41,324 nt of DNA from an uncultured Monoglobus sp. Its GTDB lineage: Bacteria; Bacillota; Clostridia; Monoglobales; Monoglobaceae. Of the stretch, positions 15,758 through 24,211 are shown in pieces. The stretch covers positions 1 through 41,324 of the forward strand of contig CANPWW010000013.1 of the NCBI GenBank assembly GCA_947585115.1, read 5' to 3'. How positions within the stretch are numbered: the stretch's first letter is position 1; each line of letters starts with the position of its first letter. Position numbers and translations under genes: made by a program. A model generated the notes under the pieces. It was not told the origin of the DNA, searched no databases, and worked only from the letters and a program-made list of their open reading frames with translations.

Positions 15758-16314
15758 TGCAAAAGAAATATATAAGAGATATATCACAGCCGCAGGCGGC
15801 CCGATTTTCGCGCCTTAGGTATTGTAAAATATGCAGTTCACGATACAGCCGTTGACAGAAAAATATAAGCTGTATACTTGAGACATAAGACATTTTTATA
15901 TAAAAATGATAATCGTAAAGCATAGAGCGGATTAAAAATTACATGAAACGGCCTAATTATTACAATAAAAAATTTTTCGCTTATTTTTGTGTTATAATTC
16001 TTTTGTAAAAAAGGAATTTCATCAGTATATGACAATGACAAAATATGCACAATACGAGGCGGCATAATAAGATAAAATTGTTAAAGCTGCACAAAATTCG
16101 GAAATTGAATAAATTTTATTGAAAAAAGTGGTCGTTTTCAGCTTTAAAAGTTGTCATATATAATGAGGAGGAATTTGTATAAATTTGCAGGTTACGCAAA
16201 AAAGTACGCGGCTTACGCAAGGTCGCGCGCATAGAGAAATATTTGTGATATAATTTTTTGCGGGGATAAAAAATCCCACTTAGACGTGATCGGTTCCCAC
16301 TTGGACATAAAATA

Positions 16315-16343
16315 TTGACAGCCAAAATCATGCGGCTTATAAT
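16315..16343 (+). promoter_or_regulatory. Second orphan consensus promoter
   Basis: TTGACA (16315-16320), 17 bp, TATAAT (16338-16343). It lies directly after the TCCCACTT direct repeats, which could be operator sites. Confidence 0.7.
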
Positions 16344-16375
16344 GAAATTTATAGATGGAATGTTTTTAGGCTAGC

Positions 16376-16705
16376 CTCATTTTAATGGGCAAACGGGCGG
16401 CAATAGATAGGCGCCCCCTTGGGGATAATCAGCAAGCTTGCTTGCGGGTTCAAAGCTATCTTTCAAAATTGCTTGCAATTTTGACTAAGAGCTTCCTTAA
16501 TGCTGCCGCCAACGGCGGCTGAGGGGGGAAGCCTAGTCTCTAGTGACTATTCCCTAGTCCCTACGTTCCCACCTCCGTCTGCGGCAAGCCGCAGCCACCT
16601 CCTCCCGGGAGGAGGCAAAAATGTGGTCGCGGGACGTCGAGGGCGCCGTTCCCTACGGTGATGGGCGAGGCAAGCGGACGGCCGCAGCCCCCACGGCATG
16701 ATAAT
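16376..16705. repeat. Hairpin-dense intergenic repeat block 3
   Basis: A run of strong inverted repeats: GCAAGCTTGCTTGC, GCCGCCAACGGCGGC, CTGCGGCAAGCCGCAG, the perfect 18-bp palindrome CCTCCTCCCGGGAGGAGG (about 16598-16615), and a GGGACG...CGTTCCC unit (16631-16652) of the same type as in the other repeat blocks. It is GC-rich compared with its flanks and has no coding frame I would support. This looks like a non-coding repeat element. Confidence 0.75.
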
Positions 16706-16803
16706 ACCTGCGTTTTCAAAAAACAATGTCCCCATATTGAAAAAATATGACTAATAATTATATGGGGGTGTTGTCAAACATAAAAGATAAGGAGTTGATA
16801 CCA

Positions 16804-16860
16804 ATGCGCAAACATAAAGCAATACTCAAAATAATTCAACAGCTAAATCAAAGCCGATAA
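16804..16860 (+). CDS. Possible 18-residue peptide
   Basis: ATG at 16804 to TAA at 16858-16860 encodes MRKHKAILKIIQQLNQSR, a cationic amphipathic peptide. AAGGAG (16789-16794) lies nine bases before the ATG, which is good spacing, and a TTGAAA/TATGGG promoter-like pair lies about 40 bases further up. A 10-bp inverted repeat (TGTTGTCAAA at 16769-16778, TTTGACAACA at 16882-16891) flanks the ORF, and its right arm overlaps the next promoter's -35 box. It could be a real small peptide, a leader peptide, or the remnant of a longer gene. Coding status rests only on the ribosome site and composition. Confidence 0.35.
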   Translation: MRKHKAILKIIQQLNQSR

Positions 16861-16882
16861 GTTTCAAACCGAATAAAATTAT

Positions 16883-16911
16883 TTGACAACAACTTATTGT
16901 TATGATATTAT
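16883..16911 (+). promoter_or_regulatory. Promoter of the pectate lyase leader RNA
   Basis: TTGACA (16883-16888), 17 bp, TATTAT (16906-16911). The predicted transcript starts near 16918, exactly where the first arm of the leader's closing stem begins. Confidence 0.8.
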
Positions 16912-16917
16912 ATATTT

Positions 16918-17091
16918 GCAACACAAGTTAATAATATTGACCTGATACTTTGGAATGGGATCGGCATTTTTGTCATAAGATAAAAATGCGTTCTCCATGA
17001 ATTTGATTCTGTTCCAAATTCGTTTTAACTTGTGTTGCAGCAGTCGGAGAATGTGTTTTTACGTGTTGTCCGACCGGGCAGCACGTTTTTT
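16918..17091 (+). ncRNA. Candidate riboswitch-like structured leader with terminator
   Basis: A long 5' leader with riboswitch organisation. A perfect 14-bp closing stem joins 16918-16931 to 17025-17038. Inside it lie an 11-bp hairpin with an ATAA loop (16964-16989; one G-T pair) and a second hairpin, GAATTTG/CAAATTC (16999-17005 with 17015-17021). TTTGGAA (16949-16955) can instead pair with TTCCAAA (17012-17018). Downstream, 17061-17071 pairs with 17076-17086 (11 bp) before a T run: a strong terminator. In the alternative fold, GTGTTGC (17032-17038, right arm of the closing stem) pairs with GCAGCAC (17078-17084), and GTCGGA (17043-17048) with TCCGAC (17069-17074), destroying the terminator. 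I do not recognise a known riboswitch class. A stable closing stem should favour termination. Confidence 0.65.
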
Positions 17092-17092
17092 G
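17061..17092 (+). terminator. Attenuator-type terminator before the pectate lyase gene
   Basis: ACGTGTTGTCC pairs with GGGCAGCACGT around GACC, followed by TTTTT. It ends 40 bases before the start codon, so it controls read-through and does not end a gene. Confidence 0.85.
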
Positions 17093-17131
17093 TTTAAAAA
17101 TAAAATCATAAAGAAAAAAGGAGGAAATTGT

Positions 17132-20100
17132 ATGAAGTTAAAACAAATGTGTTTGGTTTTTGCGGCGGCGCTGATTTTAAGTTTGGCGGTCTGCGCGGCG
17201 GTTTTTGCCGAAACCTCGGGTGATTTTGAGTATCAGATCAACTCGGACGGCACAACGGCCGCGATCACTCGGTACACCGGCAGGGATGAGGCGCTTGTCA
17301 TACCGCCGGAGATCGACGGCTACATAGTGACCGACCTGAAAATCTCGAGCGGAAACCCGAACGTCACAAGCGTCTCGATCCCGGATTCGGTCACCAATAT
17401 TACGCGAAGTTCAATAACGCTTTTGACAAATCTCGCTGAGATAACCGTGTCAAACGGCAGCGAAGCATATTCGAGCGCGGACGGAATACTGTATGACAAG
17501 GACATGACGCGGCTCATCGCGTGCCCGAGGAAAAAATCCGCGGATACATACGTTGTGCCCGACAGCGTTAAAACAATCAGCGTTCAGGCGTTTACGAATA
17601 ACTCGGGAATAGACGCGATCGTGCTGCCCGAGGGGCTTCAGGCAATAGAGGACGCCGCTTTCGTAAACTGCGCCGCTGTCGTGAATATTCCGTCGAGCGT
17701 TACGGAAATCGGCACGGGCGCTTTCGGAAGAAAGAAATTGAGGGAGATCGTTCTGTCGTCCGATAACAAAAATTTTGTGATATCGGACAATGTGCTGTAC
17801 AGCGCCGATATGACGCGCCTTCTGCTCTATTCCGACGAGAAAACCGACGCGGAGCTGAAACTTCCCGAGACGGTCGCCTCGATCGATAATTACGCTTTTT
17901 ACGGGAACCGTAATCTAACGTCTGCATATGTGCCCGACAGCGTGACCAAGCTTGGAACCTACGCGTTTTTAACATGCGCGAATCTTCGGGAGGCGAGACT
18001 TCCGGATTCGATCACCGTTATCCCAACCGCGACTTTTAACGGATGCGACCTTAGATATTTCGAGGTCGGCAAAAATGTCACAAAAATAGGGAACAACGCA
18101 TTTGAAGGCTGTTATGAATTGGCGATATCAATACCCGAAAGTGTGAACGAAATAGGCCTCAGGGCGTTCTCAACAGCCTCAAACGGCACAACCACAATAT
18201 ACAGCGTGGCGGGCTCATACGCCGAGACCTACGCGTCGGAAAACAATATTCCGTTCGCTGATATTTCGACAATGCCGACACCCGAACCGCACGGGACCGC
18301 AACGCCCGAACCGCCGCTTCCCACGGGCGAGGCCGACGGCTGGAAGTATACCGAGAACGCGGACGGCACGATAACGCTCAACGCGTACACCCTCGGTTCC
18401 GCGCGGAAGATCGAAATTCCCGCCGAGCTCGGCGGAAAGACCGTGACCGCGTTGGAGGGACAGCTGTTTACCGACATTTCTTCAAGTTTATTCCTGTCAG
18501 ATGTGACGCTGCCTGACACGATAAAGAAAATCGGGACCAATGCTTTCAGGAACTGCACAAATTTGAGCTCGATCAATTTTCCCGAGGGACTGACCGAAAT
18601 AGGCGCCGGCGCGTTTATAAGCTGCAACTCCCTAAAGAGCGCGCCTATCCCCGATAGTGTGACGGCCATAGGCGAAAACGCGTTTTACGGTTCGGGCCTG
18701 ACAAGCGTGACAATCCCTAAAAACGTGGAAAGTCTTGCCGCAAGCGCTTTCGGCAGCTGCCGCGGTCTGCCATCAATTGACGTCGCGCCCGAAAATCCCA
18801 ACTACGAGTCGGCGGACGGCGTGCTGTACACCAAGGGTAAGACCGAGCTGCTTATGTATCCATACGCGAAGCCCGACGCCGAATATACTCTTCCCGCCTC
18901 GGTGACGGCGATAAACGACGCGGCGCTCAGATTCTGCCCGAATATCGTCTCGATCACCATAGCGGACGGGAACCAAAACTTCAAGGCGGAAAGCGGCGTT
19001 CTGTTTTCAGGCGATATGACGCTTTTGATAAAATATCCTCAGAGCAAGACGGGAGCGTCTTACAAGGTTCCCGATTCGGTGACCGAGATCGGCTCTTACG
19101 CTTTTATACAGAACCCCAATATCAAATCGGTAAGCGGAGCGAATGTAAAAAAGATAGATCAGCAGGCGTTCAACAGCGCGGCTGTCGAGACAGCGGATTT
19201 TCCGGAGGCGATCGAGCTTGAAACCTCGGCGTTCGCGGCGACGAAACTGAAGAATCTCGACGGTTTCGATAAACTTTGGACCATAGGTAAGTCGGCGTTC
19301 AGAGGCTGCGCCGAGCTTACGTCGATACCCGCGAAACAAATCGGGACCGTAGGCGAGATCGCGTTTGCCGAAACGGGTTTGACTTCGATCAATTTGAACG
19401 GCATAGTCGAAGATATCGGCGCAAATGCTTTCTCAAACTGCCGCTCTCTGACAAGCGTTAAGTGGAGCGCTCGTGTGAACGCGATCCCCGAGAGCGCGTT
19501 TGAGGGCTGCTCCGCGTTGGCGAATATTGAAATACCTGAAAATGTTGTGTCTGTAGGCGCAAACGCGTTCTCGGGCTGCGGCAGCCTCGCGGATGTGTAT
19601 TACACGGGCATCGAGCCGCGATGGAAGATAATCGCGATAGCGAGTGGAAACGAGCCGCTGACCAAAGCAAATGTACACTTCGGTGAGCAGCTTCCCGAAA
19701 CTCCGCCTCCGGCGACATCAACGCCCGAGCCGACCGTAGCGCCGACACCAACGGCGAAACCGACACCCACGCCGATTCCGAAGATCACTCCGGCGCCGGC
19801 CACGGCAACGCCCGAACCTCCAAATGATATGCCTTTTAAAATAACCGGAATATCCGGCGGTTCGATTAGCATGGCCACGAGTAACGACGTCGAAAAGGGC
19901 ACTCCCTACACCTTGATCGCCGCGAAATACAAGGACGATATACTGCTTGATATTGCCATTGAAGACAAACAGACGGAAAACGACGGCGGTATCGGCTTTA
20001 CCGAAAAAATGAGCGAAATGCCGGCTGCTTTGAGAGAGGGCGAATATATTAAAGTAATGGTTTGGTCAAACGCGGACTCATGCGAGCCGCTCGCTTATCC

Positions 20101-21697
20101 CAGAACGACCACGCCGCTCCTCAAAGCCTTCCCCGGAGCCGAGGGCGGCGGACAGTTCGCGATCGGCGGACGGCGGAATTATGCCACGGAAATATACCAT
20201 GTCACCAATTTAAACGACAGCGGCCCCGGGTCGCTGCGCGACGCGGTCTCCAAGGCGGGCAGAATAGTGGTGTTCGACGTGGGCGGCACGATAAATCTTG
20301 AAAAGTCGATAAGGTATATCGGAGGCGTGACGATCCTCGGCCAGACCGCACCCGGCGACGGAATAACTATAACCGGCGCCAACCTTGAGCTTGACGGCAG
20401 CAATGTTATCCGTTATTTGAGAATAAGGCCGACGTTTAAGAACAAGATCGAGGCCGACGGCCTCGGAGGATACGGCGACACGCGAACGATAATCGACCAC
20501 TGCTCGGTGAGCTACAGCATTGACGAGTGCATTTCGTTTTATGAGTACACCGATTTCACGCTCCAGAACTGCATAAGCTCCGAGAGCCTCAAAAACGGCG
20601 GTCACTCCAAGGGCGCCCACGGCTACGGCGGCATCTGGGGAGGCACGAACGCGAGCTTCCACCACAACCTGCTGGCGAGCCACGACAGCAGAAACCCGAG
20701 ACTCGCGGCGGGTCGTTTAGAGGGTGACATTGATTATGATATGAGCGAGCAAACGACTCTGACCGATCTTCGCAACAACATAATCTACAACTGGGGCGGC
20801 AACTCGGCCTACGGCGGTCAGGGTGCCATGGCCGCGAACATAATTAACAGCTACTATAAGCCCGGCCCGTCGACAACCAGCCACCGCTCGAGAATATTTC
20901 AGACGACGTCCACCGGAAACGGACAAACCTCAAAATGGGCGACCGACCTGTATGTTGACGGAAACTATATGGACGGAAACCAAAGCGTGACCGCCGACAA
21001 CTCAAAGGGCGTTGATCACGACAGCGCGGCGGCGAAATACTATGTCTGGACAAAGGACAATATAACCGACGAGGCGAAAGCTGTGCATTTCAAATACGAG
21101 AACGACTATCCGGTGACAACTCAGACCGCTGAGGAGACATATAACACATTGCTCGACCACATCGGAGCGTCGCTGCCGAGGCGCGACGAAACCGACGCGA
21201 GAATAATCAGCGAGGTAAGAAACGGACAAGGCCGAATAATCGACAACGAGGCCGAGGTCGGAGGCGTTATGCAGTATGAGGCGGTGTACCGCCCGTTCGA
21301 GATCCCGCAGGATTGGAAAGACGAAAACGATATGGGAGACGTCTACGACGGAGACATAGTTCCGAGCGGCAAGTGGAAGGGATACACATGGATAGAGGCC
21401 TATGTCAATGATTGGACCGAGCGGCAGGAAAATCCGACCAATCCCGATGTTACCGCAAGCGCAAGCGCAAGCGGCAATAATATAGCGGTTTCCGCCGAGG
21501 CATCGCCCGTCGGCAACAGCCCGATAACAAAGATAGTGATCTACGACGGCGACAAAATAATATCCGAGCATGAAACGGACAAGGTGAATGTCAACATAGT
21601 TAGCGCCGAGGCCGGAAAGCACTACATCTCAGCCCTCGCCTACAACAAAAAAGGCGAAAGCACAAGAAGCACCATCGCAGTAGTTGAGGTGAAGTAA
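17132..21697 (+). CDS. Secreted multidomain protein: LRR (BspA type) repeats and PL1-like pectate lyase
   Basis: A 1521-residue exported protein. Signal peptide about 1-27 (ending VFAE). Residues about 50-375 and 400-850 are two blocks of type-5 leucine-rich (BspA-like) repeats with recurring 'P-x-S-V-T-x-I-G' and 'F-x-x-C' units, divided by a Pro/Thr linker. A second TPEP-rich linker spans 853-898. A module at 900-990 ends in KVMVWSNADSCEPLA. Residues about 993-1400 are a pectate lyase-like beta-helix (FPGAEGGG start; IDHCSVSYSIDE; HHNLLASHDSRNPR), as in PL1, which cuts polygalacturonate by beta-elimination. The C-terminus (about 1435-1521) is Ig-like. I start at 17132 because GGAGG precedes it; an in-frame ATG at 16997 lies inside the leader RNA. 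No SLH or dockerin is present. Confidence 0.9.
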   Translation: MKLKQMCLVFAAALILSLAVCAAVFAETSGDFEYQINSDGTTAAITRYTGRDEALVIPPEIDGYIVTDLKISSGNPNVTSVSIPDSVTNITRSSITLLTNLAEITVSNGSEAYSSADGILYDKDMTRLIACPRKKSADTYVVPDSVKTISVQAFTNNSGIDAIVLPEGLQAIEDAAFVNCAAVVNIPSSVTEIGTGAFGRKKLREIVLSSDNKNFVISDNVLYSADMTRLLLYSDEKTDAELKLPETVASIDNYAFYGNRNLTSAYVPDSVTKLGTYAFLTCANLREARLPDSITVIPTATFNGCDLRYFEVGKNVTKIGNNAFEGCYELAISIPESVNEIGLRAFSTASNGTTTIYSVAGSYAETYASENNIPFADISTMPTPEPHGTATPEPPLPTGEADGWKYTENADGTITLNAYTLGSARKIEIPAELGGKTVTALEGQLFTDISSSLFLSDVTLPDTIKKIGTNAFRNCTNLSSINFPEGLTEIGAGAFISCNSLKSAPIPDSVTAIGENAFYGSGLTSVTIPKNVESLAASAFGSCRGLPSIDVAPENPNYESADGVLYTKGKTELLMYPYAKPDAEYTLPASVTAINDAALRFCPNIVSITIADGNQNFKAESGVLFSGDMTLLIKYPQSKTGASYKVPDSVTEIGSYAFIQNPNIKSVSGANVKKIDQQAFNSAAVETADFPEAIELETSAFAATKLKNLDGFDKLWTIGKSAFRGCAELTSIPAKQIGTVGEIAFAETGLTSINLNGIVEDIGANAFSNCRSLTSVKWSARVNAIPESAFEGCSALANIEIPENVVSVGANAFSGCGSLADVYYTGIEPRWKIIAIASGNEPLTKANVHFGEQLPETPPPATSTPEPTVAPTPTAKPTPTPIPKITPAPATATPEPPNDMPFKITGISGGSISMATSNDVEKGTPYTLIAAKYKDDILLDIAIEDKQTENDGGIGFTEKMSEMPAALREGEYIKVMVWSNADSCEPLAYPRTTTPLLKAFPGAEGGGQFAIGGRRNYATEIYHVTNLNDSGPGSLRDAVSKAGRIVVFDVGGTINLEKSIRYIGGVTILGQTAPGDGITITGANLELDGSNVIRYLRIRPTFKNKIEADGLGGYGDTRTIIDHCSVSYSIDECISFYEYTDFTLQNCISSESLKNGGHSKGAHGYGGIWGGTNASFHHNLLASHDSRNPRLAAGRLEGDIDYDMSEQTTLTDLRNNIIYNWGGNSAYGGQGAMAANIINSYYKPGPSTTSHRSRIFQTTSTGNGQTSKWATDLYVDGNYMDGNQSVTADNSKGVDHDSAAAKYYVWTKDNITDEAKAVHFKYENDYPVTTQTAEETYNTLLDHIGASLPRRDETDARIISEVRNGQGRIIDNEAEVGGVMQYEAVYRPFEIPQDWKDENDMGDVYDGDIVPSGKWKGYTWIEAYVNDWTERQENPTNPDVTASASASGNNIAVSAEASPVGNSPITKIVIYDGDKIISEHETDKVNVNIVSAEAGKHYISALAYNKKGESTRSTIAVVEVK

Positions 21698-21725
21698 TCG
21701 AAATACCCCTACCACCGCAAGCGCG

Positions 21726-21945
21726 GAAGCGCGGGCGGATAATATCCGCCCCTACAGGCGCCGATAATATATCGGATCGCAATAACCACACAAATTGCGC
21801 CAAACTTGTAGGGGCGGCAATCTGCCGCCCGTCCTAATCACTAATCACTACGTTGGAAAACGGGCGGATAATATCCGCCCTACGGATTTCACTCACCAAG
21901 TCCGTAGGGGACGGCGCCCTCGACGTCCCGACCGAGTGTGGCAAA
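21726..21945. repeat. Intergenic palindromic repeat block 4
   Basis: Units in order: GGGCGGATAATATCCGCCC (21733-21751), GGGCGGCAATCTGCCGCCC (21812-21830), the linker CTAATCACTAATCACTACGTTGG without its last bases, GGGCGGATAATATCCGCCC again (21862-21880), and a GGGACG...CGTCCC unit (21908-21929). It sits between the pectate lyase stop and its terminator. Confidence 0.88.
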
Positions 21946-21982
21946 AAGAAAAACAAATTAATTTCTTCCCAATAAATACGCA

Positions 21983-22007
21983 GGGCGCCCGAACGGGCGC
22001 CATTTTT
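21983..22007 (+). terminator. Terminator downstream of the pectate lyase gene
   Basis: GGCGCCCG pairs with CGGGCGCC around AA, then ATTTTT. Confidence 0.85.
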
Positions 22008-22044
22008 AAAATCGTAAAAATTTTTATTTTTTATAAAATTTTTC

Positions 22045-22073
22045 TTGCATTAATCAAAGATTTATGTTAATAT
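22045..22073 (+). promoter_or_regulatory. Promoter of the T-box leader
   Basis: TTGCAT (22045-22050), 17 bp, TAATAT (22068-22073). Confidence 0.65.
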
Positions 22074-22085
22074 AAGTATACTATA

Positions 22086-22358
22086 TAAATGCGTTTGAGC
22101 GGAAACAAGTAGATGCGTGAAAGTCTTGAGAGAGTTGCCGGGAGCTGCGAGGCAATGACGGAAGCGTTTTCGAATACATTCCGCGAGCAGTGCACCGAAA
22201 GGGTTTGAGCCGCCTCAGTAGGCTGCAACGGGAGTTCCCGTCACAGAACATGGGTATTGATGATACCTTCTGAGGCCGCGGCCGTGAGGCAGCGGTGAAT
22301 TGAGGTGGTACCACGGGTGAAGCTCGTCCTCTGTTTAAAAATAGAGAGCGGGTTTTTT
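22086..22358 (+). ncRNA. Tyrosine-type T-box riboswitch
   Basis: A T-box leader that senses uncharged tRNA. Stem I closes with GCGGAA (22099-22104) and TTCCGC (22179-22184). The AGTA motif is at 22108-22111 and the AGAGAG bulge and distal loop around 22130-22155. The specifier-loop strand GAATACA places the codon TAC at 22175-22177, which reads tyrosine. The T-box core (AGGTGGTACCACGG, 22303-22316) has T after TGG at 22306-22308, and T pairs with an A73 discriminator, as in tRNA-Tyr. A terminator (CTCGTCCTCT with AGAGAGCGGG, then TTTTTT) ends the leader. Low charged tRNA-Tyr should switch the downstream symporter on. Confidence 0.9.
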
Positions 22359-22391
22359 GTTTGCCCGCAAAAAGAAAGGATGATTCAAAAA

Positions 22392-23939
22392 ATGGTTTTG
22401 AAAATCGGATTGTTGATCGTTTTCTTCGCGGTTATGGTCTCGGTGGGACTGTACTGCAGAAAGCACTCGACTGACGTAAGCGGATTTGTCCTCGGCGGAC
22501 GCTCTGTCGGCCCGTGGCTCACCGCTTTCGCTTACGGCACATCGTATTTCTCGGCGGTTATTTTCGTCGGATACGCGGGCCAGTTCGGCTGGAAGTACGG
22601 TATCGCCTCGTCTTGGATAGGTATAGGAAACGCGGTCATAGGCTCACTTCTCGCGTGGATAATCCTCGGACGGCGCACCAGACTTATGACCCAGCACCTG
22701 CACAGCGCCACTATGCCCGAGTATTTCGGAAAAAGGTATCAGAGCACGGCTCTCAAGATAGCGGCGTCCGTTATCGTGTTCATATTCCTGATCCCTTATA
22801 CCGCGTCGCTCTATAACGGCCTTTCGAGACTTTTCTCGATGGCGTTCCCGAAGATCGACTACTCGGTATGCGTTATCGTGATGGCGGTGCTGACAGGCGT
22901 TTACGTAATCGCGGGCGGATATATGGCCACCGCGGTCAACGACTTTATTCAGGGCGTTATCATGCTGTTCGGCATAGTGGCGGTCATCGCCGCGGTGCTG
23001 GTCCAGAACGGCGGCTTTGTCGAGGCTCTTAACGGCCTCGCCGCGATCGAGGCGCCCACAGGAGTCCCCGGAGCGTTTAACTCGTTCTTCGGCCCCGATC
23101 CGCTGGGACTGCTGTTCGTCGTGCTGCTCACCTCGCTGGGCACATGGGGACTGCCCCAAATGGTCCAGAAGTTCTACGCCATCAAGAGCGAGAACGACAT
23201 TCAGAAGGGAACTATAATTTCCACGTTCTTCGCGCTGGTTGTCGCGGGCGGCTGCTACTTCCTCGGCGGATTCGGCAGACTGTTCACCGACAAGCTCACG
23301 TTCCTGCCCGGCGGCGCCATCGAGGGCGGATTTGACGCGATCATACCCACAATGCTCTCGGGACTTCCGGATATTCTGATCGCGATCGTTATCGTGCTGG
23401 TGCTTTCGGCGTCCATGTCAACGCTCTCGTCTCTGGTTCTGGCGTCCAGCTCGACCATGACGCTCGACCTTCTCAAGGGCCACGTTATCAAGAACATGGA
23501 CGAGAAGAAGCAGGTTCTTATCATGAGAATACTTATCGTTGTGTTTATCGCAATATCGGCGATAATCGCGCTCAACAAGGATAAGCTCAGCGCCATAGCT
23601 CAGATGATGGGTATTTCCTGGGGCGCTCTGGCGGGCGCGTTCCTCGCTCCGTTCATGTACGGCCTCTACTGGAAGAGAACCAACAAGATCTCGGTTTGGG
23701 CAAGCTTTATCTTCGGCGCGGGCATTATGATACTCAATATCCTGACGCCCGGCATCTTCCCCGAGATCCTGAAGTCGCCCATTAACTGCGGCGTTATCGC
23801 GATGCTGGCGGGACTGGTTATCGTTCCGGTCGTAAGCCTGCTCACGGGCAAGCCCAAGGACCTCAAAGCGGTTGACGGTATGTTTGACTGCTACAACAAA
23901 GAGGTTGTGGTTCCCGCAAAAGAGTCGCTTGGAAAATAA
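22392..23939 (+). CDS. Sodium:solute symporter family transporter, T-box controlled
   Basis: A 515-residue SSS-family (LeuT-fold) membrane protein with about 13 hydrophobic segments. Family segments are clear: 'FVLGGRSVGPWLTAFAYG' near the N-terminus, GYAGQFGWKYG, the TMPEYFGKRY stretch, 'GVYVIAGGYMATAVNDFIQG', and 'SASMSTLSSLVLASSSTMT' at about residues 333-357, where the second sodium site normally lies. The family imports small solutes with sodium. The upstream tyrosine T-box implies uptake of tyrosine or a close aromatic compound; this is inference from regulation. I chose the ATG at 22392, after AAAGGA; an ATG at 22380 lacks a ribosome site. A strong terminator follows. Confidence 0.88.
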   Translation: MVLKIGLLIVFFAVMVSVGLYCRKHSTDVSGFVLGGRSVGPWLTAFAYGTSYFSAVIFVGYAGQFGWKYGIASSWIGIGNAVIGSLLAWIILGRRTRLMTQHLHSATMPEYFGKRYQSTALKIAASVIVFIFLIPYTASLYNGLSRLFSMAFPKIDYSVCVIVMAVLTGVYVIAGGYMATAVNDFIQGVIMLFGIVAVIAAVLVQNGGFVEALNGLAAIEAPTGVPGAFNSFFGPDPLGLLFVVLLTSLGTWGLPQMVQKFYAIKSENDIQKGTIISTFFALVVAGGCYFLGGFGRLFTDKLTFLPGGAIEGGFDAIIPTMLSGLPDILIAIVIVLVLSASMSTLSSLVLASSSTMTLDLLKGHVIKNMDEKKQVLIMRILIVVFIAISAIIALNKDKLSAIAQMMGISWGALAGAFLAPFMYGLYWKRTNKISVWASFIFGAGIMILNILTPGIFPEILKSPINCGVIAMLAGLVIVPVVSLLTGKPKDLKAVDGMFDCYNKEVVVPAKESLGK

Positions 23940-23948
23940 TAATAACAA

Positions 23949-23984
23949 AAACAAAACCCGCGTTTTTACGCGGGTTTTGTTATT
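23949..23984 (+). terminator. Terminator of the symporter gene
   Basis: AACAAAACCCGCG pairs with CGCGGGTTTTGTT around a T-rich loop. Confidence 0.9.
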
Positions 23985-24077
23985 TGGCGGAGTTGGTGGG
24001 ATTTGAACCCACGTGCCCGGATCTACGGACAACACGATTTCCAATCGTGCTCGTTATGACCACTTCGATACAACTCC
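23985..24077 (-). tRNA. tRNA-Ser (GGA)
   Basis: On the minus strand, acceptor GGAGTTG/CAACTCC with G73 and encoded CCA. The anticodon arm CACGA-TTGGAAA-TCGTG gives GGA. A long extra arm and the T arm GTGGG-TTCAAAT-CCCAC fit a class II serine tRNA. Confidence 0.95.
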
Positions 24078-24129
24078 GTAACCATAAAATAAATTATTAA
24101 TTTTTCCGCTGTGGATCACAGCAAAATCT

Positions 24130-24157
24130 ATTATACCATAAATTTTTAAAAATGCAA
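24130..24157 (-). promoter_or_regulatory. Promoter of tRNA-Ser
   Basis: Minus strand TTGCAT (24152-24157), 16 bp, TATAAT (24130-24135). A small GCTGTG/CACAGC hairpin lies between the promoter and the tRNA. Confidence 0.75.
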
Positions 24158-24211
24158 GAGTTTTTTTAAAATATTTTTTATATAAATCGTATAATTAAAT
24201 CCGGTTTTATT

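Larger units (their letters stand above)
15663..16375. other. Gene-free stretch with orphan promoters and 21-bp phased direct repeats
   Basis: I find no convincing gene here. Seen directly: a perfect promoter at 15729-15757, another at 16315-16343, and several lone TATAAT boxes. GAGGAGGAATTTG (about 16165-16177) looks like a ribosome site with no start codon after it. Two direct repeat pairs each have a 21-base period: TTACGCAA at 16192 and 16213, and TCCCACTT at 16274 and 16295. This could be the decayed remains of a mobile element or gene, or a region making untranslated RNA. Confidence 0.5.

Noticed and set aside
16918-17038. Leader as a MITE with 14-bp terminal inverted repeats
   Set aside because: No target-site duplication flanks it, its first base is the predicted transcript start, and its right arm also pairs with the terminator. 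Not fully excluded.
16997-17131. In-frame N-terminal extension of the pectate lyase protein
   Set aside because: It would be translated from within the structured leader and terminator, lacks a ribosome site, and would precede a complete signal peptide that begins at 17132.
13815-21945. CRISPR array suggested by repeated palindromes
   Set aside because: Repeats differ in type and order, spacing is irregular, and no cas genes are present.
22305-22391. In-frame extension of the symporter into the T-box
   Set aside because: The codons lie in the T-box core and terminator. AAAGGA and a hydrophobic first helix support the start at 22392.
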